From Ramlibacter sp. PS4R-6 (GTDB lineage: Bacteria; Pseudomonadota; Gammaproteobacteria; Burkholderiales; Burkholderiaceae_C): a DNA stretch of 64,000 nt. Both the position numbers and the translations under genes were made by a program. The DNA lies in assembly GCF_037572775.1 (NCBI RefSeq), contig NZ_JBBHKA010000001.1, forward strand, positions 1,116,001-1,180,000, in the 5' to 3' direction. The notes beneath the pieces are model-generated. The model was not told where the DNA came from. It saw nothing but the letters and a program-made list of their open reading frames with translations, and ran no database searches. Position 1 is the stretch's first letter. Each line of letters begins with the position of its first letter. Positions 32,412 through 40,423 of this stretch are shown here, one piece after another.

Positions 32412-33587
32412 TCACCAACCCGCTTGCAGCGAATCCTTGGCGAAGCGCGCATCCCGCGTGATCGCGCCCGTGTCGACGAACTCCATGTCGGCCATCGTGA
32501 TGCTTCGCAGCTGTTGCCACACGGCGGGGTCCCAGGCGCTGTCGGGCGCGCCCTGCACATGGAGGTCGGCGCCGTTGTCGGCGACGTACAGGCCGTAGCG
32601 CTGCGCCGCGCGCGCGACCGCCTTCGCCTGCGGCGACCACGCGTCGGGGATCGCGAAATCCGCGCGCAGGCGCAACAACGAACCGAAGGGGATCGCACCC
32701 GGGTTGTCGGAGCCCGCGGCGAAACGCGCCGGCCACACGTGCTGCAGCGACAGCGCCGCGTCGCGGAAGGTCACGCGCAGCGCGTGGCGGATCTCGCCGC
32801 TCGCCGCTTCATTCGCCTTCGCCAGCAGCGGGGTGATCGGCAGGCCGGCGGCATCGGCCGCGCCCCAGCCGTCCGGCCGCATCGCGTTCGATCGCAGGTC
32901 CCACGACGCCGTCGCCACGGCGTACCACTGGCCCGCGATGCGGTGCGCATAGAACGCTTCCCACAGGCGGCATGCGGCCTTGTCGACGACCAGCACATGG
33001 CGGTCGCCGCAGCCGCTGGGGCCGCCGCAGTCGCCGCCTTCGGCCAGCGTCGTGCCCGAGGGGAACGGAAAGCGCCGCTGCGACGCCGGCACCTGCGTGC
33101 AGCCGCGCACCACACCGCTGCCGTCCGCGGACGACGCGCAATCGCTTTGCGCGGGATAGCTCGCCTCGAAGACGAGTCCCGAGGCCGCGTAGTCGAAGGA
33201 CACCAGCGGCCACTGCGTGGCCGCGGCATCGACGACGTTGAACGGCATGCCCCAGTAGTCCTGCAGGTCGGAGGGATTGCTGCTGGTGCCCCAGTTCGCC
33301 GTGAACGGCGTCGCGCGCCCCACGAGTTCCTGCCACGCCGCGTTGTCCGCGTGCACCGGAAAGCGCGCGGTGTCGTCGATGCGCGTGTTGAAGATCGCGC
33401 TGGCCGGGAACATCGGGCAATCGATCGTGCTGTCGGCCGGCGGTGCGGCGGCGGGCGCGGCGGCGACGGGCGCCGGCGCGCTCGCGTTTTCCGTGGCGAT
33501 GGGGGCCGATCCGCCCCCGCCACCGCAGGCGGCGGCGAGAAGGCCCAGGGCCAGTGACGCGTACAGCTTCGTCAATGCGTACCTCAT
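32412..33587 (-). CDS. Lipoprotein of unknown family, tandem copy 2
   Basis: A 391-residue paralogue of the preceding lipoprotein. The N-terminus carries a lipobox (LGLLAAAC then GGGG) and a short Ala/Pro linker. The domain shares CPMFPASAIFNTRIDDTARF, YWGMPFNVV, RRFPFPSG, CGDRHVLVVDKAACRLWEAF, DAAGLPITPLLAKANEA and IPFGSLLRLRADF with copy 1, plus the C-terminal EFVDTGAITRDARFAKDS. The linker is shorter and less regular than in copy 1. It is the first gene of the pair and is divergent from the large regulator at 33733, with 145 bases between the starts. Duplication is certain; function is not. Confidence 0.7.
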   Translation of the reverse strand: MRYALTKLYASLALGLLAAACGGGGGSAPIATENASAPAPVAAAPAAAPPADSTIDCPMFPASAIFNTRIDDTARFPVHADNAAWQELVGRATPFTANWGTSSNPSDLQDYWGMPFNVVDAAATQWPLVSFDYAASGLVFEASYPAQSDCASSADGSGVVRGCTQVPASQRRFPFPSGTTLAEGGDCGGPSGCGDRHVLVVDKAACRLWEAFYAHRIAGQWYAVATASWDLRSNAMRPDGWGAADAAGLPITPLLAKANEAASGEIRHALRVTFRDAALSLQHVWPARFAAGSDNPGAIPFGSLLRLRADFAIPDAWSPQAKAVARAAQRYGLYVADNGADLHVQGAPDSAWDPAVWQQLRSITMADMEFVDTGAITRDARFAKDSLQAGW

Positions 33588-33732
33588 GGATTCGAAGGGC
33601 CCGCATTCTGAGCCGCACCGCTGTGCTTACAAGCGTGACCGCATGAAAGGCTGAGGCACGCTGGTTACCGGAGGTCCTTGATCCGTGAAAGATTCGAGGG
33701 TTTTCGCCGCCCTCGCATAATTTGCCGCAGAC

Positions 33733-36681
33733 ATGGCCCTCGAACTGCACCTGTTCGGCCGTCCGCGCGTGGAGGCGGAGGGGCGCTCGTTCGACCTCGA
33801 TTTCGAGCGCCGCCACCAGCTGCTGGTGTACCTGGCGATGAAACGCGCCTGGGTCGGCCGCGCCGAACTGGCCGCGCTGTTCTGGCCGGGCGTGGCGTCG
33901 AAACTCGCGCTGGCCAACCTGCGCAAGACGCTGTTCCGCATGGACGCGCTGCCGTGGCGCGCGCCGCTCGAAAGCGAAGGCAACGCCTTGCGCCTGGAGG
34001 TGGACACCGACGTCGCGCGCTTCGAGGCCGCCCTGCGCGAAGGCCGCACGGCCGAAGCGCTGGCCTTCCGAGCCACCGATTTCCTCGCCGGCTTCGACGA
34101 CGAGGGCGAGGCCTGGTCGGCATGGCTCGGCTTCCAGCGCGAGCGGCTGCGCTCGGCTTGGCGCGCGGCGGCCGTCGCACGCCTGGAGGCTGCGGACATC
34201 GGCGCCGCCGAAGCGCTGGAGATCACCGCGCGCATGCTCGAGGCCGATCCCATCGACGAGGACGCGGTGCGTGCACACATGCGCCGCCTCGCGGAATCGG
34301 GTCAGGTCGCCGCCGCGCAGCGCGCCTTCGCGGACTTCGCGCAGCGCTTGGCGGACGGCTACGGCTTGGTGCCCGGTGCCGACCTGCAGGCCCTGAACGA
34401 TGCGCTGGCCGAAGGCAAGCCGCGCGCGGCCGCGCCTGCGCCGCGCGTTGTCGCCGACGAGAGCTTCATCGGCCGCACCACCGAGCTGCGCCGCATCGGC
34501 GACACGCTGGCCGAGGGCGACTGCCGCCTGCTGTGCATCGTCGGGCCCGGCGGCGTCGGCAAGACGCGGCTGGCGCGGCGCGTGCAGCAGGAGTTCGGCG
34601 GGCGCTACGCCGACGGCACCGCCTTCGTCGCGCTGGACCGCGTCGCTTTCGCCAGCGAAGTGCCGGGCGAGATCGCGCGCGTGCTGGGCGTGCCCGCGAC
34701 CACCGGCGAGCCGCTGGCGCGCGTCATCGAGCACCTGCGCGGGCGCGAGATGCTGCTGGTGCTGGACAACTTCGAGCACGTGGCGCTGGCCTCGCCGGGC
34801 CTGCAGCAGCTCATCGCCGAATGCCCGCAGGTGCAGTTCGTCGTGACCTCGCGCGTGCGGCTCGGGCTGCCGAGCGAATGGTCGCTGCCGCTGGAGGGCC
34901 TGCCCTGCCCCGACCCGGAAGACCGCGACCGGCTCGAGGCGTTCGACGCCGCGCGCCTGTTCGTGCGCAGCGCGCAGCGCATGGACCCCGAGCTCGCGCC
35001 CGCCGCGCACGCCGACGCCATCATCGCCATCTGCCGGGAGGTGCAAGGCCTGCCGCTGGCGCTGGAGCTGGCCGCCACGTGGGCGCGCGTGCTGCCGTGC
35101 GACGCCATCGCGCGCGAGCTGCGCGACGGCACGCAACTGCTGCGCACGCAAGACCCGGCGCGGCCCGAGCGCCACGGCAGCATGGAGATCGTGTTCGAGC
35201 ATTCGTGGGCGCTGCTGGGCGAGGCCGAGCGCGGCGCGCTGGCGCGCTTGTCGGTGTTCCGCGGCGGTTTCAGCGTCGACGCCGCGCAGCGAGTGGCGCA
35301 CGCGTCGCTGCCCGTGCTGGCGTCGCTGGTGGACAAGTCGCTGCTGCGCCGCGACGGCCAGCGCCTGGCGCAGCACCCGCTGATCCAGCAGCTGTCGGCG
35401 CTGCGCCTGGACGAAGGCCTGCGCGGCGAGGTGGAGGCGCGGCATGCGCGCTACTTCCACGACCTGTTGCACCAGCTCAAGCCCGCCGCGCAGCCGGGCG
35501 ATCGCGATGCGCTCTTGCGCATCGACGCCGAGTTCGAGAACTGCCGCGTGGCCTGGCAATGGTCGGTGGCGCATGGCGACGCACAGGGCGTCGAGGAAAG
35601 CGTGGCGGCGCTGCGCAGTTTCTGCGAACACAAGGCGCGGGTGCGCGACGGTGCGGCCATCTTGCGCGCAGCCGTGGATGCCGGCCCGCCGGTCGCGAAC
35701 GTGGCATCGCTGCGCATCGCCTTGGCCCAGCTCGAATACCGCATGGACCGCTACGCGGAAGCGTTCGCACAGATCGAAGCGGCGCTGGGCCTGCTGCGCG
35801 GCCGCCGCGACTGGATCCTGCGCGTGGCGTGCATGCAGCTCACGGGCAGCCTGAACCTGCGCCAGGGCCAGTACGGGGAGGCGGGCCGCGCCTACCGCGA
35901 AGCGCTGCGCCTGACGCCACCGACGGAAACGCGCCTGCAGGCCGTCATGCTGGACCACTTGGCCCTCGTCGAAAAGCGCATCGGCCGCTTCGACAAGTCC
36001 ATCGAGATGTCGCTGCGGGCGCTGGAGCAGTTCCGCGCCAGCGGCTCCTACGCCGAAGAGGCGCTGTGCCTGAACAACCTGGCCTCGCTGCTCAACGACC
36101 AGGGCAACCACCAGGCGGGGCGCGGCCACCTGAAGGAGGCGCTGGCGCTGTGCGACCGCCACGGCTTCGTGGCCACGCGCGTGTACGCACTGACCAACCT
36201 GGTGGAGTGCGACCTGATCGCTGGCGACCTCGCCGCCGCGCAAGCCAATTCGGCGATCGCGCTGGAGCTGGCGCAGGCCGGCGGCTACCGCTGGATCGAA
36301 GCGGTCATCTGGCTGCACCGGGCGCGCATCTCGATCCGCGCCGGCGAGATCGCGCTGGCGCGCAGCGAGCTGCAGCGTGGCAGCGAGATCGCCAACGCCA
36401 TCGCCCAGCCCTCGGTGCAGCTCGAAGCGATCCTGTGCTTCAGCGAACTGCTGCAGGCGCAGGGCCTGGGGCAGGAAGCGGTGACGGCCTTGGGCTACGC
36501 CGCTGCGCACGAGGTGGCGACCGCGCTCGACCGCCTGCGCATCGACACCATGGTGAACCGCTGGCGCATCCCCTTCGCGCCGCCGAAGCCGAAACTGAGC
36601 TTCACCGAGCTCGCCCAGCGCATCGGCGTCGAAACGCCGCTCGCGCACGCGCCGCTGATCGCTTCGCTGCGCGCGCACTAG
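33733..36681 (+). CDS. BTAD-type regulator with STAND-like NTPase and TPR repeats
   Basis: A 982-residue signalling protein. The N-terminal winged helix (about 1-95: MALELHLFGRPRVEAEGRSF, YLAMKRAWVGRAELAALFWP) and the bacterial transcriptional activation domain (about 100-225) resemble SARP regulators. A P-loop GPGGVGKT (271-278) with LLVLDNFEHV and VVTSRVRLGLPSEW marks an NB-ARC/AP-ATPase-like module, and residues about 600-960 are tetratricopeptide-like helices. Such proteins are thought to switch on ATP binding after ligand sensing. There is no C-terminal LuxR helix-turn-helix. CATAAT lies at 33716-33721, 11 bases before the ATG. Targets may include the divergent lipoprotein pair or the following operon; this is a guess from position. 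Confidence 0.82.
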   Translation: MALELHLFGRPRVEAEGRSFDLDFERRHQLLVYLAMKRAWVGRAELAALFWPGVASKLALANLRKTLFRMDALPWRAPLESEGNALRLEVDTDVARFEAALREGRTAEALAFRATDFLAGFDDEGEAWSAWLGFQRERLRSAWRAAAVARLEAADIGAAEALEITARMLEADPIDEDAVRAHMRRLAESGQVAAAQRAFADFAQRLADGYGLVPGADLQALNDALAEGKPRAAAPAPRVVADESFIGRTTELRRIGDTLAEGDCRLLCIVGPGGVGKTRLARRVQQEFGGRYADGTAFVALDRVAFASEVPGEIARVLGVPATTGEPLARVIEHLRGREMLLVLDNFEHVALASPGLQQLIAECPQVQFVVTSRVRLGLPSEWSLPLEGLPCPDPEDRDRLEAFDAARLFVRSAQRMDPELAPAAHADAIIAICREVQGLPLALELAATWARVLPCDAIARELRDGTQLLRTQDPARPERHGSMEIVFEHSWALLGEAERGALARLSVFRGGFSVDAAQRVAHASLPVLASLVDKSLLRRDGQRLAQHPLIQQLSALRLDEGLRGEVEARHARYFHDLLHQLKPAAQPGDRDALLRIDAEFENCRVAWQWSVAHGDAQGVEESVAALRSFCEHKARVRDGAAILRAAVDAGPPVANVASLRIALAQLEYRMDRYAEAFAQIEAALGLLRGRRDWILRVACMQLTGSLNLRQGQYGEAGRAYREALRLTPPTETRLQAVMLDHLALVEKRIGRFDKSIEMSLRALEQFRASGSYAEEALCLNNLASLLNDQGNHQAGRGHLKEALALCDRHGFVATRVYALTNLVECDLIAGDLAAAQANSAIALELAQAGGYRWIEAVIWLHRARISIRAGEIALARSELQRGSEIANAIAQPSVQLEAILCFSELLQAQGLGQEAVTALGYAAAHEVATALDRLRIDTMVNRWRIPFAPPKPKLSFTELAQRIGVETPLAHAPLIASLRAH

Positions 36682-36705
36682 CGCCGCAAGCCGGGCCCAA
36701 AGCCA

Positions 36706-36732
36706 CTGGATCCCGGCCTGCGCCCGGGATGA
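36706..36732. repeat. Dispersed palindromic element, copy 1
   Basis: CTGGATCCCGGCCTGCGCC followed by CGGGATGA folds into a hairpin (ATCCCGG...CCGGGAT). An almost identical element occurs in the opposite orientation at 48812-48835. It sits in the 130-base gap after the BTAD regulator and could act as a weak bidirectional hairpin. Elements of this kind are scattered in many Burkholderiales genomes. Confidence 0.6.
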
Positions 36733-36811
36733 CCCGGAAGGCGTGGAACGCCCGTGCAACGCACCCCCTCGCACAGTGCGGCTTCCACTTCCCAACCCGA
36801 GGACATCCCCC

Positions 36812-37771
36812 ATGGAAGCCACCGTTACCGATCGCGCCGCGACCCCCGCGGCGTCCCGTTATGCCAAGGCCATCGAAGCGTCCAAGCGCGTGCGCTGGGA
36901 CATCGACCGCGACGTGATCCGCGGCCGCGAATTCGACTACGGCCGCAAGTTCCTGCCCGACGGCCTGTCGAAGGTGCAGGCCCTGACGTTCCTGTCGCCC
37001 GCCGAGAAGCGCCTGCTGTCGCAGGTGCAGGGCCGCACCTACGCGAACATGTTCGCGCTGGTCGAGCGCTTCATCGGCGCCAAGACCGCGGAGCTGTCGC
37101 GCGACCACTCGCTGGGCGACCAGGTCGCGTTCGAGGCGCTGGTGCGCCTGACCGACGAGGAGCTGAAGCACCAGGAGCTGTTCCGCCGCCTCGACGCGAT
37201 GATGACCGCGGGCATGCCGGCGGGCTACACCTTCCTGCCCGAGCCGAACGAAGTCGCGAAGGTCGTGCTGGGCAAGGGCGACTGGGCCATCATGGCCCTG
37301 ACGCTGGACATCGAGATCTTCTCGCAGTCGCACTACCGCTCCAGCATCGACCCCGACGCCGAGCTCTCGCCGCTGTGGAAGGACGTGTTCCTGTTCCACT
37401 GGAAGGAAGAGTCGCAGCACGCCATCCTCGACGAGCTCGAGTGGCGCCGCGTGCACGCCATGACCAGCCCCGCCGGCCGCGACCGCGGCGTCGACGAGCT
37501 GATCGAGCTGGTGGGCGCGGTCGACGGCATCTGCCAGGCCCAGGCCGGAGCCGATGCGGACTACTTCATCGCCAACGCCGGACGCAAGTTCACCGCGGCG
37601 CAGGAGAAGGACATCCGCGACACGGTGCTCAAGGCCTACCGCTGGCAGTACATCCTGAGCGGCGCGCAGGATGCGCGCTACGGCGAGGTGCTGCAGGCGC
37701 TCACCACGCCCGAGCAGCTGCAGCGCGTGCTCAAGGCCCTCGGCCCGATCGCGGAACACGTCGGCCAATGA
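36812..37771 (+). CDS. Diiron ferritin-like protein, function unknown
   Basis: A 319-residue soluble, largely helical protein. Two ExxH signatures, EELKH (Glu116/Glu117-His120) and EESQH (Glu199/Glu200-His203), plus Glu85 in LVERF and Glu168 in LDIEIF, give the ligand set of a four-helix diiron carboxylate protein, as in ferritin-like oxidases, AurF-like N-oxygenases and rubrerythrins. No signal peptide. ATG 36812 is chosen over an in-frame codon 69 bases upstream, because the extra residues look like translated intergenic DNA. It overlaps the next gene by four bases (ATGA). The reaction, probably an O2-dependent oxidation or oxygenation, cannot be named from sequence. Confidence 0.7.
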   Translation: MEATVTDRAATPAASRYAKAIEASKRVRWDIDRDVIRGREFDYGRKFLPDGLSKVQALTFLSPAEKRLLSQVQGRTYANMFALVERFIGAKTAELSRDHSLGDQVAFEALVRLTDEELKHQELFRRLDAMMTAGMPAGYTFLPEPNEVAKVVLGKGDWAIMALTLDIEIFSQSHYRSSIDPDAELSPLWKDVFLFHWKEESQHAILDELEWRRVHAMTSPAGRDRGVDELIELVGAVDGICQAQAGADADYFIANAGRKFTAAQEKDIRDTVLKAYRWQYILSGAQDARYGEVLQALTTPEQLQRVLKALGPIAEHVGQ

Positions 37772-38607
37772 GCGACGTGCTGCCGCCCGCCGCCGACCGG
37801 CCGACGGTCGTGCTGCTGCATTCCAGCGCGAGTTCGCCCCGCCAGTGGACGGACCTCGTGGAGATGCTGCGGCGCGACTTCCGCGTGCTGGCGGTCGAGT
37901 TCCACGGCCACGGCCTGCGCCCGGACTGGCCGCACCAGCGCCGCATGACGCTGGCGGACGACGCCGCGCTGGCCGTGCCGCTGCTGGAGCTGACGGGCGG
38001 TGCGCACGTGATCGGCCACTCGTACGGCGGCGCCGTGGCGCTCAAGCTCGCTTGCATGCACCCGCGCCTGGTGCACGGGGTCGTCGCGTACGAGCCGGTG
38101 CTGTTCCGCATACTGGCCGACGACGCGGCCCACCCCGAGCACATGCTCGTGGTGCAGCGCGTCGCCGCCGGCATGCGCGAGCGCGTCGAGGCCGGCCACC
38201 CCGGCCACGCCGCGCGCCTGTTCGTCGACTTCTGGTCCGGCGCCGGCACGTGGAACGCGATGCCGGCCAAGCAGCAGCAGGTCGTCGAGCTGCGCATGCC
38301 CAGCGTCGTGCGCCATTTCGACGCGCTGTTCGGCGAGCCCTTCGCGCGTGATGCGCTCGCGCACATGGCGATGCCGATGCTGTTCCTCTCGGGCAGCCGC
38401 ACGACCAACGTCGCGCGGCGCATCGCGCAGCTGCTGCGCGCGACGCTGCCGCTGGCCGAGCACGAGGAGATGCCTGGCCTGGGCCACATGGGCCCGATCA
38501 CGCACGCGCACCACGTCAACGAGCGCATCCGCCAGTTCCTGAAACCCCACTCGCGTTTCGCGCGCACCGCGGTGCTGCCGGGGCGCGCCCTTTCCCCCAA
38601 CTGTTGA
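37768..38607 (+). CDS. Alpha/beta hydrolase
   Basis: A 279-residue hydrolase. The oxyanion region is VVLLHSSASSPRQW, the nucleophile is Ser85 in VIGHSYGGAVAL, and the probable catalytic His is in the C-terminal GLGHMGPITH. The acidic residue is likely in the MLFLSGSRTTN region, though no Asp is obvious there. No signal peptide. It overlaps the diiron gene by four bases and is followed 13 bases later by a methyltransferase gene, so the three form a likely operon. Together (oxidation, hydrolysis, methylation) they suggest a small-molecule tailoring or degradation route, which is inference. The last 20 residues (ARTAVLPGRALSPNC) look like a nonconserved extension. Confidence 0.85.
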   Translation: MSDVLPPAADRPTVVLLHSSASSPRQWTDLVEMLRRDFRVLAVEFHGHGLRPDWPHQRRMTLADDAALAVPLLELTGGAHVIGHSYGGAVALKLACMHPRLVHGVVAYEPVLFRILADDAAHPEHMLVVQRVAAGMRERVEAGHPGHAARLFVDFWSGAGTWNAMPAKQQQVVELRMPSVVRHFDALFGEPFARDALAHMAMPMLFLSGSRTTNVARRIAQLLRATLPLAEHEEMPGLGHMGPITHAHHVNERIRQFLKPHSRFARTAVLPGRALSPNC

Positions 38608-38620
38608 AGACACACCCACC

Positions 38621-39448
38621 ATGACCACCACCACCACCACGGCCCCCGGCACCGATTTCGGCGCCATCAAGCAGAAGCAGCAGGCCACCTGGGCCAGCGG
38701 CGACTTCGCCGTCATCGGCACGACGCTGCAGATCGTCGGCGAGACGCTGGCCGAAGCCGCCGACGTGCGCGCCGGCGAGCGCGTGCTCGACGTCGCGGCC
38801 GGCAACGGCAACGCCACGCTGGCCGCCGCGCGCCGCTTCGCGCAAGTCACGTCCACCGACTACGTGCCTGAGCTGCTGAAGAAGGGCGCCGCGCGCGCCG
38901 CCGCCGAAGGCCTGGAAGTCACCTTCCGCACCGCCGACGCCGAGCAATTGCCCTTCGAGGACTCGAGCTTCGACGTGGCGCTGTCCACCTACGGCGTGAT
39001 GTTCGCACCCGACGCGCCGCGCTGCGCCGCGGAGCTCCTGCGCGTCGTGCGCCGCGGCGGCCGCATCGGCCTGGCCAGCTGGACGCCGCAAGGCTTCCTG
39101 GGCGACCTGTTCAAGGTGGTGGGCTCCTTCGTGCCCCCGCCCGCGGGCCTGAAGTCGCCGATGCAATGGGGCGACGAGGCGCGCATCGAGGAGCTGTTCG
39201 GCGGCGAAGGCACGATCCGCATGGCGCGGCGCATCTTCAACTTCCGCTACCAGTCCGCCGAGCACTGGGTGCAAGTGTTCCGCGACTACTACGGCCCGAC
39301 GCACAAGGCATTCGCGGCCCTGGACGAGGCCGGCAAGGCCAAGATGCACCGCGCGCTCATCGAGCTGCTCGAGAAGAACAACGTCGGCGGCCCCTCGTCG
39401 CTGGTGGTGCCGGCCGAGTACCTCGAAGTCGTCGTCACCGTGGATTGA
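38621..39448 (+). CDS. Class I SAM-dependent methyltransferase
   Basis: A 275-residue methyltransferase of the UbiE/COQ5-like type. Motif I is ERVLDVAAGNGNATLAAAR (about 59-77), followed by motif II ADAEQLPFEDSSFDVALST and motif III LLRVVRRGGRIGLASWTPQG. The N-terminus begins with a run of Thr codons. The C-terminal half (YYGPTHKAFAALDEAGKAKM) resembles proteins annotated as class I methyltransferases of unknown substrate. It closes the diiron-hydrolase-methyltransferase set and is followed 11 bases later by a small lipoprotein gene. Substrate unknown; a quinone or small aromatic acceptor is possible but unproven. Confidence 0.88.
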   Translation: MTTTTTTAPGTDFGAIKQKQQATWASGDFAVIGTTLQIVGETLAEAADVRAGERVLDVAAGNGNATLAAARRFAQVTSTDYVPELLKKGAARAAAEGLEVTFRTADAEQLPFEDSSFDVALSTYGVMFAPDAPRCAAELLRVVRRGGRIGLASWTPQGFLGDLFKVVGSFVPPPAGLKSPMQWGDEARIEELFGGEGTIRMARRIFNFRYQSAEHWVQVFRDYYGPTHKAFAALDEAGKAKMHRALIELLEKNNVGGPSSLVVPAEYLEVVVTVD

Positions 39449-39459
39449 GGAGAGCGCGC

Positions 39460-39963
39460 ATGAAATCGTTCGTCATCGCGGCCTCCACCGCACTCGCCCT
39501 CGGCGCCTGCGCCGAGTCGCGCCAGGTCCTGCAGCCCAGCTCGGCGGAGCGCGTGTCGCTCACGCTCAACGCCGCGGGCGTGCAGGTGTACCAGTGCCGC
39601 CAGTCGCGCGACAACCCCGTGCAGCATGAATGGGGCTTCGTCGGGCCCGAGGCCGATCTCTACGACAGCGCCGGCCAGCGCGCCGGCCGCCACTACGGCG
39701 GCCCGACCTGGGAAGCGCTGGATGGCAGCAAGGTGATGGCGCAGGTCGCGGGCCGCGCGCCGGCGAAGTCGCCCGATTCGATCCCGTGGCTGCTGCTGAA
39801 GGCGCGGCCGGCGGCGCCGCAAGGCACCTTCGGCAACGTCACCAGCATCCAGCGGCTGGAGACGGTCGGCGGGTCGGCGCCGGCCCAGGCGTGCTCGACG
39901 CAGAACGCCGGCGAGACCGTGCGCGTGCCCTACGCCGCGCAGTACGTGTTCTTCACGCGCTGA
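39460..39963 (+). CDS. DUF3455-family lipoprotein
   Basis: A 167-residue exported protein. The signal MKSFVIAASTALALGAC then AE gives a lipobox-like Cys near residue 17. The mature domain (GVQVYQCRQ, EWGFVGPEADLYDSAGQ, GRHYGGPTWEALDGSKV, TFGNVTSIQRLETVGG, VPYAAQYVFF) matches DUF3455, a family of secreted proteins of unknown role known from bacteria and fungi. The ATG at 39460 has GAGGAGAG just upstream, which decides the start against open frame further back. It may belong to the methyltransferase operon. It converges with the small exported protein gene at 39964. Confidence 0.82.
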   Translation: MKSFVIAASTALALGACAESRQVLQPSSAERVSLTLNAAGVQVYQCRQSRDNPVQHEWGFVGPEADLYDSAGQRAGRHYGGPTWEALDGSKVMAQVAGRAPAKSPDSIPWLLLKARPAAPQGTFGNVTSIQRLETVGGSAPAQACSTQNAGETVRVPYAAQYVFFTR

Positions 39964-40266
39964 TCAGGCGCGCTTCGGCTGGCGGAAGTCGGTGAGGGGG
40001 ATCAGGCCCTGGTCCCCGTCTTCGTAGAGCAGGTGGGCGGAGTCGCCGTCGACGATCCAGCACGCCCGGAAGGGCTGGCCGTTGACCACCGCATTGGCGT
40101 CACGCATGAGCTCGCGGAACTTCGGCGTGAGGCGCTGCAGCACCGGCTCGCTCGTGCAGGGCTTGTCCGAAAGCCGGACCGAGTCCTGCCCGTTGCTGGC
40201 CACCAGCTCGTCGGCCAGGGCGGGTGCGGCCAGCAGGGCCGCGGCGCAGAGAAGGGCGAACTTCAT
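39964..40266 (-). CDS. Small exported protein, unknown function
   Basis: A 100-residue protein with a signal peptide (MKFALLCAAALLAAPALADE, cleavage after ALA). The mature 82 residues contain one Cys pair (KPCTSE and RACWIVD) likely joined in the periplasm, and the pattern RACWIVDGDSAHLLYEDGDQ, seen in small periplasmic proteins of Burkholderiales without assigned function. The ATG at 40266 is used; the 48 codons upstream in the frame are not protein-like. The gap to the AraC gene upstream (40267-40423) contains a GC hairpin, CCGGGGC-CCT-GCCCCGG at 40328-40344, with no T run. Confidence 0.7.
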   Translation of the reverse strand: MKFALLCAAALLAAPALADELVASNGQDSVRLSDKPCTSEPVLQRLTPKFRELMRDANAVVNGQPFRACWIVDGDSAHLLYEDGDQGLIPLTDFRQPKRA

Positions 40267-40423
40267 GGATTTGACTCCGTTGGGCGTGCAATCCGACAAA
40301 CGTTGCACTTGGAGGCATGGTGCGTCCGGGGCCCTGCCCCGGCTGTAGGAATGGGAGAGGTTGCCGGGTCGTCGGCCCACGCCGCGCGCTATCGGCGGGC
40401 GGCGCGGCACCGGGGCCCGTGCC

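Noticed and set aside
32809-36822. A 1337-codon open frame on the minus strand covering the BTAD regulator and a lipoprotein
   Set aside because: Antisense shadow of two well-supported genes; no recognisable domain or ribosome-binding site.
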